64,000 nt of DNA. Source: Frondihabitans australicus. GTDB lineage: Bacteria > Actinomycetota > Actinomycetes > Actinomycetales > Microbacteriaceae. Below are positions 53,104-61,081 of this stretch, one piece after another. The stretch lies in contig NZ_RBKS01000001.1 of assembly GCF_003634555.1 (NCBI RefSeq), forward strand, positions 2,728,001 through 2,792,000. The letters run 5' to 3'. Below the pieces are notes generated by a model. It was not told where the DNA came from, searched no databases, and saw only the letters and a program-made list of their open reading frames with translations. The translations under genes were made by a program, and so were the position numbers. Every line of letters starts with the position of its first letter. Within the stretch, counting starts at the first letter, position 1.

Positions 53104-53139
53104 GCCTGGGCCGACCGATTTCTCGTCGGCCGACCAGGC
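53104..53139 (-). other. Bulged hairpin in the fusA-tuf gap
   Basis: On the minus strand GCCTG and GGCCGAC pair with GTCGGCC and CAGGC around a nine-base loop, leaving a three-base bulge. It may be a processing or attenuation site giving tuf its own expression level. Confidence 0.4.
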
Positions 53140-53230
53140 CCTGCGATTGGTGTATTCACATGCTACGCGGTCGAGGCTCGACCCCGCATTTCGGGTGTTC
53201 GCTCTGTGGAGAACGCCACCCTGGGGTCGG

Positions 53231-55345
53231 CTACTCGCCCTTGTTCTTCGCGACGATCTCGTCGGCGACAGCCTTCGGGACCTCCGCGTACGACTCGAAC
53301 GTCATCGAGTAGACGGCGCGACCCGAGGTCTTCGACCGCAGGTCGCCGACGTAACCGAACATCTCCGACAGCGGAACGCTGGCCTTGACGACCTTGACAC
53401 CGCTGGCGTCATCCATCGAGGCGATCATGCCTCGACGAGAGTTGAGGTCGCCGATGACGTCGCCCATGTACTCCTCGGGCGTGCGCACCTCGACGGCCAT
53501 GATCGGCTCGAGCAGCACGGGGCTGGCCTTGCGAGCAGCCTCCTTGTACGCCATCGAGCCGGCGATCTTGAACGCCATCTCGGACGAGTCGACGTCGTGC
53601 GACGCACCGTCGAGAAGCGTGGCCTTGACGCCCACGGTCGGGTAGCCGGCGAGGACGCCGACCTGCATGGCGTCCTGGATTCCGGCGTCGACCGACGGGA
53701 TGTACTCGCGCGGGACGCGGCCACCGGTGACCTTGTTCTCGAACTCGTACGTCGACTCGGCCGTGACCTCGAAGGGCTCCAGAGCGATCTGGACCTTCGC
53801 GAACTGGCCGGAGCCACCCGTCTGCTTCTTGTGGGTGTAGTCGTAGCGCTCGATCGGCTTCTTGATGGTCTCGCGGTACGCGACCTGCGGCTTGCCGACG
53901 TTCGCCTCGACGTTGAACTCGCGCTTCATGCGGTCGACGAGGATGTCGAGGTGAAGCTCGCCCATGCCCTTGATGACCGTCTGGCCCGTCTCGGCGTTGA
54001 GCTCGACGCGGAACGTCGGGTCTTCCTCGGCGAGCTTCTGGATGGCCAGCGACAGCTTCTCCTGGTCGGCCTTCGTCTTCGGCTCGATGGCGACCTCGAT
54101 GACGGGCTCCGGGAACGTCATCGACTCGAGGACGATCTGCTCGTTCGGGTCGCACAGCGTGTCGCCGGTGGTCGTGAACTTGAGGCCGATGACCGCGTAG
54201 ATGTGACCCGCGGTCACGCTGTCGACGGGGTTCTCCTTGTTGGAGTGCATCTGGAAGATCTTGCCGATGCGCTCCTTCTTGTCCTTCGTCGAGTTGATGA
54301 CCTGCGCACCGGACTCGATCGAGCCCGAGTACACGCGGACATAGGTGAGACGACCGAAGAAGGGGTGCACCGCGACCTTGAAGGCCAGAGCCGAGAAGGG
54401 CTCGGACGAGTCGGGCTTGCGGGTGATGATCTTCTCTTCGTCGCGGACGTCGTGGCCCTCCATCGGAGGCACGTCGAGCGGCGAGGGGAGGTAGTCGATC
54501 ACGGCGTCGAGCATCGGCTGCACGCCGCGGTTCTTGAACGCGGAACCGCAGAAGATCGGGTAGAGCTCGGAGTTGACCGTCATCTTGCGGACGGCGCCCT
54601 TGATCTCGGCGACCGTGAGCTCTTCGCCCGAGAAGTACTTCTCGAGCAGCGCGTCGTCGGACTCGGCGACGGTCTCGAGCAGCTTGGCGCGGTACTCCTC
54701 GGCCTTGGCCTGGAGGTCCGCCGGGATCGGCTCGATCTCGTACTTGGCGCCCATCTCGACGTCACCCTTGGCATCGCCGCGCCAGGTCAGCGCACGCATC
54801 TCGACCAGGTCGACGACGCCCTCGAAGGACGACTCCGAGCCGATCGGGAGCTGCATGACCAGCGGCTTGGCGCCGAGGCGCGTGATGATGGTGTCGACGG
54901 TGTAGTAGAAGTCGGCGCCCAGCTTGTCCATCTTGTTGACGAAGCAGATGCGCGGCACGTCGTACTTGTCGGCCTGACGCCAGACGGTCTCGGACTGGGG
55001 CTCCACGCCCTCCTTGCCGTCGAAGACCGCCACGGCGCCGTCGAGGACGCGGAGCGAGCGCTCCACCTCGACGGTGAAGTCGACGTGACCGGGGGTGTCG
55101 ATGATGTTGATCTGGTTCTTGTTCCAGAAGCAGGTCGTCGCGGCCGACGTGATCGTGATGCCGCGCTCTTGTTCCTGAGCCATCCAGTCCATGGTGGCGG
55201 CGCCGTCGTGCACCTCACCGATCTTGTGGGTGATCCCCGTGTAGAACAGGATGCGCTCGGTGGTGGTGGTCTTGCCGGCATCGATGTGAGCCATGATGCC
55301 GATGTTGCGGACCTTGTTCAGGTCGGTGAGCACGTCCTGTGCCAC
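53231..55345 (-). CDS. fusA: Elongation factor G
   Basis: 704 residues. [19 protein letters not shown] (G1), [12 protein letters not shown] (G2), DTPGHVDF (G3), [10 protein letters not shown] (G4), then domains II-V to [13 protein letters not shown]. It drives translocation. Standard place between rpsG and tuf. Confidence 0.99.
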   Translation of the reverse strand: MAQDVLTDLNKVRNIGIMAHIDAGKTTTTERILFYTGITHKIGEVHDGAATMDWMAQEQERGITITSAATTCFWNKNQINIIDTPGHVDFTVEVERSLRVLDGAVAVFDGKEGVEPQSETVWRQADKYDVPRICFVNKMDKLGADFYYTVDTIITRLGAKPLVMQLPIGSESSFEGVVDLVEMRALTWRGDAKGDVEMGAKYEIEPIPADLQAKAEEYRAKLLETVAESDDALLEKYFSGEELTVAEIKGAVRKMTVNSELYPIFCGSAFKNRGVQPMLDAVIDYLPSPLDVPPMEGHDVRDEEKIITRKPDSSEPFSALAFKVAVHPFFGRLTYVRVYSGSIESGAQVINSTKDKKERIGKIFQMHSNKENPVDSVTAGHIYAVIGLKFTTTGDTLCDPNEQIVLESMTFPEPVIEVAIEPKTKADQEKLSLAIQKLAEEDPTFRVELNAETGQTVIKGMGELHLDILVDRMKREFNVEANVGKPQVAYRETIKKPIERYDYTHKKQTGGSGQFAKVQIALEPFEVTAESTYEFENKVTGGRVPREYIPSVDAGIQDAMQVGVLAGYPTVGVKATLLDGASHDVDSSEMAFKIAGSMAYKEAARKASPVLLEPIMAVEVRTPEEYMGDVIGDLNSRRGMIASMDDASGVKVVKASVPLSEMFGYVGDLRSKTSGRAVYSMTFESYAEVPKAVADEIVAKNKGE

Positions 55346-55434
55346 GGGATCCTCCGATGGGGGGTTTTAGTGATGGTGTCTGCGGGGCGCCGGCTGTGGC
55401 CGCCGCCCCGCAGGGCCCTTGCGGGCGGTGGTGC

Positions 55435-55905
55435 TTACCAGCGGTAGTGCGCGAAGGCCTTGTTCGACTCGGCCATCTTGTGGGTGTCCTCGCGGCGCTT
55501 CACAGCGGCGCCGAGACCGTTCGACGCATCGAGGATCTCGTTCATGAGACGCTCGGTCATCGTCTTCTCGCGACGTGCCTTGGCGTAGCTGGTGAGCCAG
55601 CGGAGGGCCAGGGTGTTCGCGCGGTGAGGCTTGACCTCGACCGGCACCTGGTAGGTCGAACCGCCGACGCGGCGCGAACGGACCTCGAGGGTCGGGCGCA
55701 CGTTGTCGAGGGCCTTCTTGAGCGTGGCGACGGCGTCCTGGCCGTTCTTCGCGGCGACGCCGGCGAGAGCACCGTAGACGATGCGCTCGGCGAGGCCCTT
55801 CTTGCCGTCGAGCAGGATCTTGTTGACCAGCTGGCTGACGATCGGGGCGCCGTAGACGGGGTCGGCGACGACGGGACGCTTAGGAGCGGGACCCTTGCGA
55901 GGCAT
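55435..55905 (-). CDS. rpsG: 30S ribosomal protein S7
   Basis: 156 residues. [18 protein letters not shown] and [20 protein letters not shown] are typical, ending [14 protein letters not shown]-like. Binds 16S rRNA at the head and can repress its operon in other bacteria. Shares one base region with the rpsL stop. Confidence 0.98.
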   Translation of the reverse strand: MPRKGPAPKRPVVADPVYGAPIVSQLVNKILLDGKKGLAERIVYGALAGVAAKNGQDAVATLKKALDNVRPTLEVRSRRVGGSTYQVPVEVKPHRANTLALRWLTSYAKARREKTMTERLMNEILDASNGLGAAVKRREDTHKMAESNKAFAHYRW

Positions 55906-56279
55906 TACTTCTTCTCCATCTTCGCGCCGTAGCGGCTGCGAGCCTGCTTGCGGTTCTTGACGGCCTGAGTGTCGAGGGCGCCACGGACGATCTTGTAGCG
56001 CACACCGGGGAGGTCCTTCACACGACCGCCGCGGACGAGCACCATCGAGTGCTCCTGAAGGTTGTGACCTTCACCGGGAATGTAGGCGGTGACCTCGGTG
56101 CCGTTGCTCAGCTTGACGCGAGCGACCTTGCGGAGGGCCGAGTTCGGCTTCTTGGGGGTGGTGGTGTACACGCGGGTGCAGACACCACGCTGCTGGGGGT
56201 TGGCCTTGAGGGCGGGGGCCTTGGTCTTGACGACCTTCGGCGTGCGACCCTTGCGGACCAGCTGCTGAATAGTTGGCAC
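55905..56279 (-). CDS. rpsL: 30S ribosomal protein S12
   Basis: 124 residues from a GTG preceded by AGGAGAACCA; the longer open frame to 56537 is leader. [21 protein letters not shown], the [16 protein letters not shown] segment whose lysine 43-type residue governs streptomycin response, and [16 protein letters not shown]. It sits at the decoding centre. Confidence 0.98.
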   Translation of the reverse strand: MPTIQQLVRKGRTPKVVKTKAPALKANPQQRGVCTRVYTTTPKKPNSALRKVARVKLSNGTEVTAYIPGEGHNLQEHSMVLVRGGRVKDLPGVRYKIVRGALDTQAVKNRKQARSRYGAKMEKK

Positions 56280-56546
56280 TGGTTCTCCTGTTTCGTACTT
56301 CTCGGTGCAGACGATCTGCTCAGGTTCTGGCCGCCCCGATCGGACGGCTTCCTCATCTCTGGAGCACACCGCCGTCACACGCCTGGATGGTGAGTGGTGG
56401 AGGGTGCGTCTCCCCCGCGACGGCGCTTCGGAAAAGCGACCTGCGGGCCTGTTCGGTACGGCGAGAAGTTCCCCACCCCGAAGAGACGGACATTCCGTCA
56501 TATAGTGCAACGGAAATATGGGCACGCTTGCGCGCACACCCGAAAA

Positions 56547-56575
56547 AGAATAGTCGGGCTGGGAGGCTTAATCAA
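56547..56575 (-). promoter_or_regulatory. Putative rpsL (str operon) promoter
   Basis: TTGATT (56570-56575) and TATTCT (56547-56552) on the minus strand, exactly 17 bases apart, in the most A/T-rich patch of the 288-base gap. The -35 touches the stop codon of the upstream membrane-protein gene. The leader would be about 260 bases; no other gene is seen in the gap. Confidence 0.65.
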
Positions 56576-57044
56576 ACGAGCGAGCCCTGGCGGCGTCGGC
56601 CTTCGCCGCCAGCGCAAATCCTGCGACGACGACACCTGCCTCGAGCGAGGTCACCGTGACGAACAGGCTGGCCGCATAACGGCCCGCGAAGAGCACCAGC
56701 CACGCCGCCTGCCCGCGCTCGCTGGCGTACACGGTCGCCCCGATCAGCAGCATCACGACGTAGCTGCTCAGGGCGGCGGTGAGGGCGAGGGGCAGGATCC
56801 TGCGGCCTCTCGGCGCCTCGTCGCCCGACTCGCGGGCGTCTCGGCCTTCCACCCCGAAGCGCCGCGCCAGCGGGAAGAAGACGCACGCCATCGACCCCAG
56901 GACCATCGCCGGGCCCAGGAGGGTGCCGGCGTCGCGTTCGACGATGACGTCGCCGTGGGTGACGAACACCACGATGCCGGTCGTCAGCACCACGAGCGAG
57001 AGATGCGTGATCGTGGCCATCACGACGATGAGGCCGCGCGACAT
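56568..57044 (-). CDS. Small hypothetical membrane protein, four helices
   Basis: 158 residues with four hydrophobic segments (about residues 4-28, 42-58, 85-108 and 120-148). The loop between helices 2 and 3 is charged (RRFGVEGRDARESGDEAPRG). I recognise no family motif. The ATG start has a modest purine stretch upstream. It lies between the pilus operon and the str operon and runs the same way as both; its stop coincides with the rpsL promoter. Confidence 0.7.
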   Translation of the reverse strand: MSRGLIVVMATITHLSLVVLTTGIVVFVTHGDVIVERDAGTLLGPAMVLGSMACVFFPLARRFGVEGRDARESGDEAPRGRRILPLALTAALSSYVVMLLIGATVYASERGQAAWLVLFAGRYAASLFVTVTSLEAGVVVAGFALAAKADAARARSFD

Positions 57045-57058
57045 GCGTCCAGGCTACG

Positions 57059-57094
57059 CACACGACCCCGCCTCGGCTGAGGCGGGGTCGTGTG
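57059..57094 (-). terminator. Strong hairpin upstream of the four-helix protein gene
   Basis: A 16-bp perfect stem (core CACGACCCCGCCTC/GAGGCGGGGTCGTG) with a GGCT loop. It ends the transcript arriving from the pilus operon, or its downstream structured RNA, 15 bases before the next start. Confidence 0.8.
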
Positions 57095-57099
57095 GTGGC

Positions 57100-57170
57100 G
57101 TCGCGGATGCGGGAGCAGCGCCGGATGACGAGGCTTGTACGAAGTCCGGTTCTGCGGACGCATCCGCGAC
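57100..57170. ncRNA. Long structured element, candidate RNA
   Basis: A near-symmetric 71-base fold: outer arms GTCGCGGATGCG/CGCATCCGCGAC, a GGA/GGA internal loop, GCAG/CTGC, then CCGGA/TCCGG, then a 19-base apex that can itself form CTT/AAG. The pairing is self-consistent over four stacked helices in a non-coding gap. It could be a small RNA, a transcript end or a protein-binding site. No family is recognised. Confidence 0.4.
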
Positions 57171-57185
57171 CATAAATAGAGCCGG

Positions 57186-57216
57186 GGACCGGTCGATCGG
57201 GACCTCCGACCGGTCC
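57186..57216 (-). terminator. Possible terminator of the pilus operon
   Basis: Perfect 10-bp stem GGACCGGTCG/CGACCGGTCC, 11-base loop, followed on the minus strand by CCGGCTCTATTTAT, which is T-rich for this genome. It lies 33 bases past the pilO stop; a second small stem (57218-57236) precedes it. Confidence 0.6.
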
Positions 57217-57248
57217 GCGGCGGCTTGGGGCCGCCGGCCCGGCCGGGG

Positions 57249-58049
57249 CTACTTGCCCGCGGCCGAGTCGGTGGTCGAGCTGTCGGACGCCGTGCCGGAC
57301 GCCGTCGACGAGGTGGTCGACTGCTGCTCCTGCGTGGCGCTCGTGGAGTCGGTCAGCGCGTAGATGAGGCCGCCGAAGGTCCATGTCGGGGCGCTGCTCG
57401 TGGTTCCGTCGCTCCCGGCCGGCGTGACCGTGATCGACGTCACCAGGAAGAGGCGCTTCCCGTCGCGAAGTCCCTGGAGGTACGCGATGGCCTGAGTGTA
57501 CGAACCCTTGATCTCCATCGACACGGGGATGTCGGTGAAGTTCGCCGCGGTGATGAGCGGCGACGTGGCCACGGTCGGCGCCTGCGGCGTGGTAGCCGTG
57601 GGCGTCGGAGCCGCGGTGGCGGTCGCGGAGGCGGAGGGCGACGCGGACGCGGACGCCGTGGCCGTCGACGTCGTGGACGCGGCGGGCGTCGACGAGACGG
57701 GGGCGGCGTAGGCGGCGGGCGTGCCGAACGTGATGTTGCTCACGGTCACGTTCGTCGAGTCGGCGATGCCGTTCAGCTCGGTGATGAAGGTGTCCGACGC
57801 GACGTCGCTGGGGACCGCCTCGCGCTTCGACGCGAGTTGCGCCCGGAGCGAGTCGATCTTCTCGAACTGGCTCTTGAGCTTCGCGAGATTGGTGTCGAGC
57901 GACTCGTTCTGCGTGGTGACGGACTGCTCCTGTGCGTGAGCCGTGCTGGCCGCGCTCAGCTTGGGCTGGATTCCGAGGAAGAACCCGCCGGCGATGACCA
58001 CCACCGCGGCGAGGGCCGCCGCGATCGTCAGAAGGCGATTGCGATCCAT
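57249..58049 (-). CDS. pilO: Type IV pilus assembly protein PilO-like
   Basis: 266 residues. One N-terminal helix (residues 6-28), a coiled coil (about 38-85), then a ferredoxin-like domain interrupted by a roughly 45-residue Ala/Ser/Thr/Pro insert (TSTATASASASPSASATATA). It ends in a Ser/Thr-rich tail. PilO forms a heterodimer with PilN that joins PilM on the cytoplasmic side to the pilus base. Two bases after pilN. Assignment rests on topology and place after pilM and pilN. Confidence 0.82.
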   Translation of the reverse strand: MDRNRLLTIAAALAAVVVIAGGFFLGIQPKLSAASTAHAQEQSVTTQNESLDTNLAKLKSQFEKIDSLRAQLASKREAVPSDVASDTFITELNGIADSTNVTVSNITFGTPAAYAAPVSSTPAASTTSTATASASASPSASATATAAPTPTATTPQAPTVATSPLITAANFTDIPVSMEIKGSYTQAIAYLQGLRDGKRLFLVTSITVTPAGSDGTTSSAPTWTFGGLIYALTDSTSATQEQQSTTSSTASGTASDSSTTDSAAGK

Positions 58050-58051
58050 GA

Positions 58052-59164
58052 TCAGCTTCCCTTCGTGTAGGCGTTCGAGAACGCCTTCTTGTTGATGTGG
58101 AGGGTGACGGTCGACGTGTACACACCATCGGACAGGGCGACCGTGCCGGCCGTCGCGTCCTCGTAGCCCTTGATCTTGGTCAGGTTCTCGAGCCAGGTCG
58201 GCACCGACGGGAGCGAGGTGCTCGTGGCCGTCAGTGTCAGCGTTGCGACGCGCTGGCCCTCGAGCGGCGACGAGGCCTGGGCGTAGGCCTGGACGCTCGA
58301 CGCGGAGTCGACGTTCACGCCGCTCAGCTGAGCTCCCGACGGGACCGTGAGCGCCACCGCGGCGAGGTAGCCGGGCCAGTCGATGTCGGTCGATCCGCCG
58401 ACCTTCAGGGAGGCCTGGACCAGGTCCACCTGGTCCTGGACCGTCTGCGCCTGCGAGTACTTCTGCGCTTCGAGGTTGAGGCGCGTCGTGGAGGCCTGAG
58501 CCGTGGTCAGAGCGTTCGCTGCGCCCTGCGAGTAGACGGTCGCACCGCCGATGGCCAGGGCCACGATGACGACGACGACTCCCACTCCGAGCCAGGCACG
58601 ACGCACGTTGTTCGCGGCCTTGCGCTCGATGCGGACCTCCTGCGGAAGCAGGTCCACGCGGGGCTGGCCGCCGATGGCGATCACGCCCTTCTTCTCGCGC
58701 GGTGCCGCGGCCGCCTTCGGTGCTCTCGCGGCACGGCCGGAGCCGGTGCGCTGCTCGGCCGGAGGTGCCGGGGCGTCGAGCACGCTGGTGGCGGTCGTCG
58801 CGAGAGGCGCGGCGACGGACTCCGCCGGGGCGAGGGGTGCCGCGACCGAGGCGGCAGGGGCCAGCGGAACCGCGACCGGAGCCGAGAGCGCGGGCGACGT
58901 CGGCACGATGACCGACGAGGCCGCGGGCGCCCCGAATCCGGGTGCCAGGGCGGGGGCCTGCGCAGGAGCAGCCGAGGCCGCCGCCTTGCGCTGCTGACGG
59001 GCGGAGGGGGCCTTGTCGGCCTTCACGCGAGGAGCCTTTTCGGCCTTCAGCCGCGGGGTCTTCTCGGCCTTCACGCGAGGGGCCTTGGCGACCTTCTCCT
59101 TGGCGACGGGCGCCTGCCCGCTCTCGGCCGCACGCTGGGCGGCCTTGGTCAGGTAGAACTTCAT
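58052..59164 (-). CDS. pilN: PilN-like protein with long basic N-terminal extension
   Basis: 370 residues. RVDLLPQEVRIERKAANNVRR and the following helix (about 188-212) and coiled region are PilN features; NLLP-type motif is present as DLLPQEV, the contact for PilM. Before it stand about 165 residues: three KAPRVKAEK-type units, then Ala/Pro-rich sequence. The extension is cytoplasmic by topology. The ATG overlaps the pilM stop by 4 bases. Confidence 0.85.
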   Translation of the reverse strand: MKFYLTKAAQRAAESGQAPVAKEKVAKAPRVKAEKTPRLKAEKAPRVKADKAPSARQQRKAAASAAPAQAPALAPGFGAPAASSVIVPTSPALSAPVAVPLAPAASVAAPLAPAESVAAPLATTATSVLDAPAPPAEQRTGSGRAARAPKAAAAPREKKGVIAIGGQPRVDLLPQEVRIERKAANNVRRAWLGVGVVVVIVALAIGGATVYSQGAANALTTAQASTTRLNLEAQKYSQAQTVQDQVDLVQASLKVGGSTDIDWPGYLAAVALTVPSGAQLSGVNVDSASSVQAYAQASSPLEGQRVATLTLTATSTSLPSVPTWLENLTKIKGYEDATAGTVALSDGVYTSTVTLHINKKAFSNAYTKGS

Positions 59165-60210
59165 GCTGCGCTCCCGAGTGCCAGGCCGATCGCGGTGGTG
59201 AGCGACGGGACGGAGGGACGAAGGGCCTGCTCGTTGACGGAGCGGGCGACGGAGACGCTCTGCAGCGGGTCGCCGGGGACGACCTTGAGGCGCGTGACCT
59301 CGGCGAGCGCCGCGGGGAGGCCGATCAGCTGGGCGCCGCCGCCGGTGAGCACGATGTGGCTGACGTGCTCGTGCGGACGGGTGTTGGCGTAGTAGCTGAT
59401 GGTGTTGCGGAGGCTGCCCAGGAGCTCGTTGACGGTCTCGAAGATGACCGCCGAGGCCGTCTTGTCCTCCTTCGTGGCCGACGAGGCGACGAGGCCGAGG
59501 GTGCGCTTGGCGCCCTCGGCGAGCTCGGCGGGGATCTCGAGGCGGCTGGTGAGGTCACGGGTGACGTCGTCACCGCCCGAGGGGATGATGCGGACGAACT
59601 GCGGCACGCCGTTCGAGAGCAGGACGACCGAGGTGGTCGAGGCTCCGATGTCGACGAGGGCGACGGTGCCGCCGTTGTTCTGGCGGTTCACCAGGAGCCG
59701 CGACACGGCGAACGGGATGAGGTCGACCCCGACGGCGGTGAGGCCGGCGAGCTTCGACGCCCGGACGTTGCCGAGCACGGCGTCCTTCACGGCTGCGATG
59801 AGCAGGCCGTTGATGACTGGGCCGTGCTCTCCGATGCCCTCGGAGACCGGGTAGAAGTCGAGGAGGGCGTCGGCGACGGGCACCGGAAGCATGTCCTGGA
59901 CCTGGAAGGGCAGGGACTCCTTGATGCGGGCCTTGGACGCCTTGGCGACGGTGAGGTCGCGGGCGAGCACGCGCTGGTTGCCCATGCCGAGCACCACCTG
60001 CTTGCTCTTGAATCCGGCCTGCGACCAGAGGGCCTTCAGGGAGTTGGCGACGGTCTGCGCTTCGACGACCTCGCCGCGGCTCACGCTGCCGGCCGGCAGC
60101 GGCACCTCGCCGAAGCGCACGAGGGTGGGCTTCGCCGAGGTCGGGTTGGCGATCTCCACCGCGCGCAGCGAGGCTGCACCGATGTCGACGCCGACGATGG
60201 ACTTGCTCAT
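59161..60210 (-). CDS. pilM: Type IV pilus assembly ATPase-fold protein PilM
   Basis: 349 residues from the ATG at 60210, preceded by GGAGAAACC. Actin-like fold: IVGVDIGAASLRAVEI (phosphate 1), VALVDIGASTTSVVLL (phosphate 2) and HIVLTGGGAQLIGLP (adenosine loop). PilM binds nucleotide and the N-terminus of PilN, tying the cytoplasmic ring to the PilNO alignment complex. Follows the prepilin peptidase by 37 bases. Confidence 0.93.
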   Translation of the reverse strand: MSKSIVGVDIGAASLRAVEIANPTSAKPTLVRFGEVPLPAGSVSRGEVVEAQTVANSLKALWSQAGFKSKQVVLGMGNQRVLARDLTVAKASKARIKESLPFQVQDMLPVPVADALLDFYPVSEGIGEHGPVINGLLIAAVKDAVLGNVRASKLAGLTAVGVDLIPFAVSRLLVNRQNNGGTVALVDIGASTTSVVLLSNGVPQFVRIIPSGGDDVTRDLTSRLEIPAELAEGAKRTLGLVASSATKEDKTASAVIFETVNELLGSLRNTISYYANTRPHEHVSHIVLTGGGAQLIGLPAALAEVTRLKVVPGDPLQSVSVARSVNEQALRPSVPSLTTAIGLALGSAA

Positions 60211-60247
60211 GGCTGGTTTCTCCTGGGAGGGGTGGGCGGGGGCGCGG

Positions 60248-61081
60248 TCAGGCCGCGCCGATTGCGGTGAGGTAGCCGTGGAACACGGCCTGGCCGGCGA
60301 AGACGCCGATCCACGCGCCAACGAGCATCCAGGGACCGAAGGGGATCCCGCCCTTCCTCCCCACGCGCTTGAGGGCGATCAGCACGATGGCGAAGACGCC
60401 ACCGACGAGGAAGGCCGCGAAGGCTCCCACGATGAGGGGACCCCAACCCAGGAAGCCCAGGTAGAGGCCGAGGACGCCGGCGAGCTTGATGTCGCCGAAG
60501 CCCATGCCCGCGGGATACACGAATGCGATCCCGAAGTAGAAGACGAAGAGCGCCGCGCCGCCGATGAGGGTGCGCAGGAGCCCGCCGAAGTCGCCCGTGA
60601 GCACGTCGGCCGCGCCGAGCATCGCGATCGCCACCGCGTACGACGGCAGCACGATGCGGTTCGGAAGACGGTGGTGCTCGGCGTCGATGATGCCGAGGGC
60701 GAGGCTGATGGCGGCGAGATAGAGGAACGCCGCCAGCTCGAGGAGGCGCGAGGCGACGTGCAGGCCGTCCGAGGGCAGGCCGGCGGCCGGCCAGAAGCGG
60801 ATCGCCACGATCAGGAAGAAGGCGCCGGTGGCGGCCTCGACGATCGGGTAGCGACCCGAGATCGGGGTCCTGCAGTCGCGGCACTTTCCGCGGAGGACGA
60901 ACCAGCTGAGCACGGGCACGTTGTCGTAGGCGCGGATCTCGGAGTGGCAGTTCGGGCAGGCCGAGGCGGGGTGCGAGACCGACATGCCGTTGGGCACGCG
61001 GTAGACGACCACGTTGAGGAACGAGCCGATGGCCAGGCCGAAGACGGCGGCGAGGAGGGTCGAGAACAGGGCGAGGCTCAT
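60248..61081 (-). CDS. pilD: Prepilin peptidase/N-methyltransferase
   Basis: 277 residues, about eight membrane helices. GSFLNVVVYRVP at the start and two CxxC pairs (CPNCHSE, CRDC) form the methylase and zinc region; the aspartyl protease residues are in GIIDAEHHRLPN and GFGDIKLAG. It cleaves the leader of type IV pilins and methylates the new N-terminus. ATGA overlap with the PilX-like gene shows that it is part of the pilus operon. Confidence 0.95.
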   Translation of the reverse strand: MSLALFSTLLAAVFGLAIGSFLNVVVYRVPNGMSVSHPASACPNCHSEIRAYDNVPVLSWFVLRGKCRDCRTPISGRYPIVEAATGAFFLIVAIRFWPAAGLPSDGLHVASRLLELAAFLYLAAISLALGIIDAEHHRLPNRIVLPSYAVAIAMLGAADVLTGDFGGLLRTLIGGAALFVFYFGIAFVYPAGMGFGDIKLAGVLGLYLGFLGWGPLIVGAFAAFLVGGVFAIVLIALKRVGRKGGIPFGPWMLVGAWIGVFAGQAVFHGYLTAIGAA

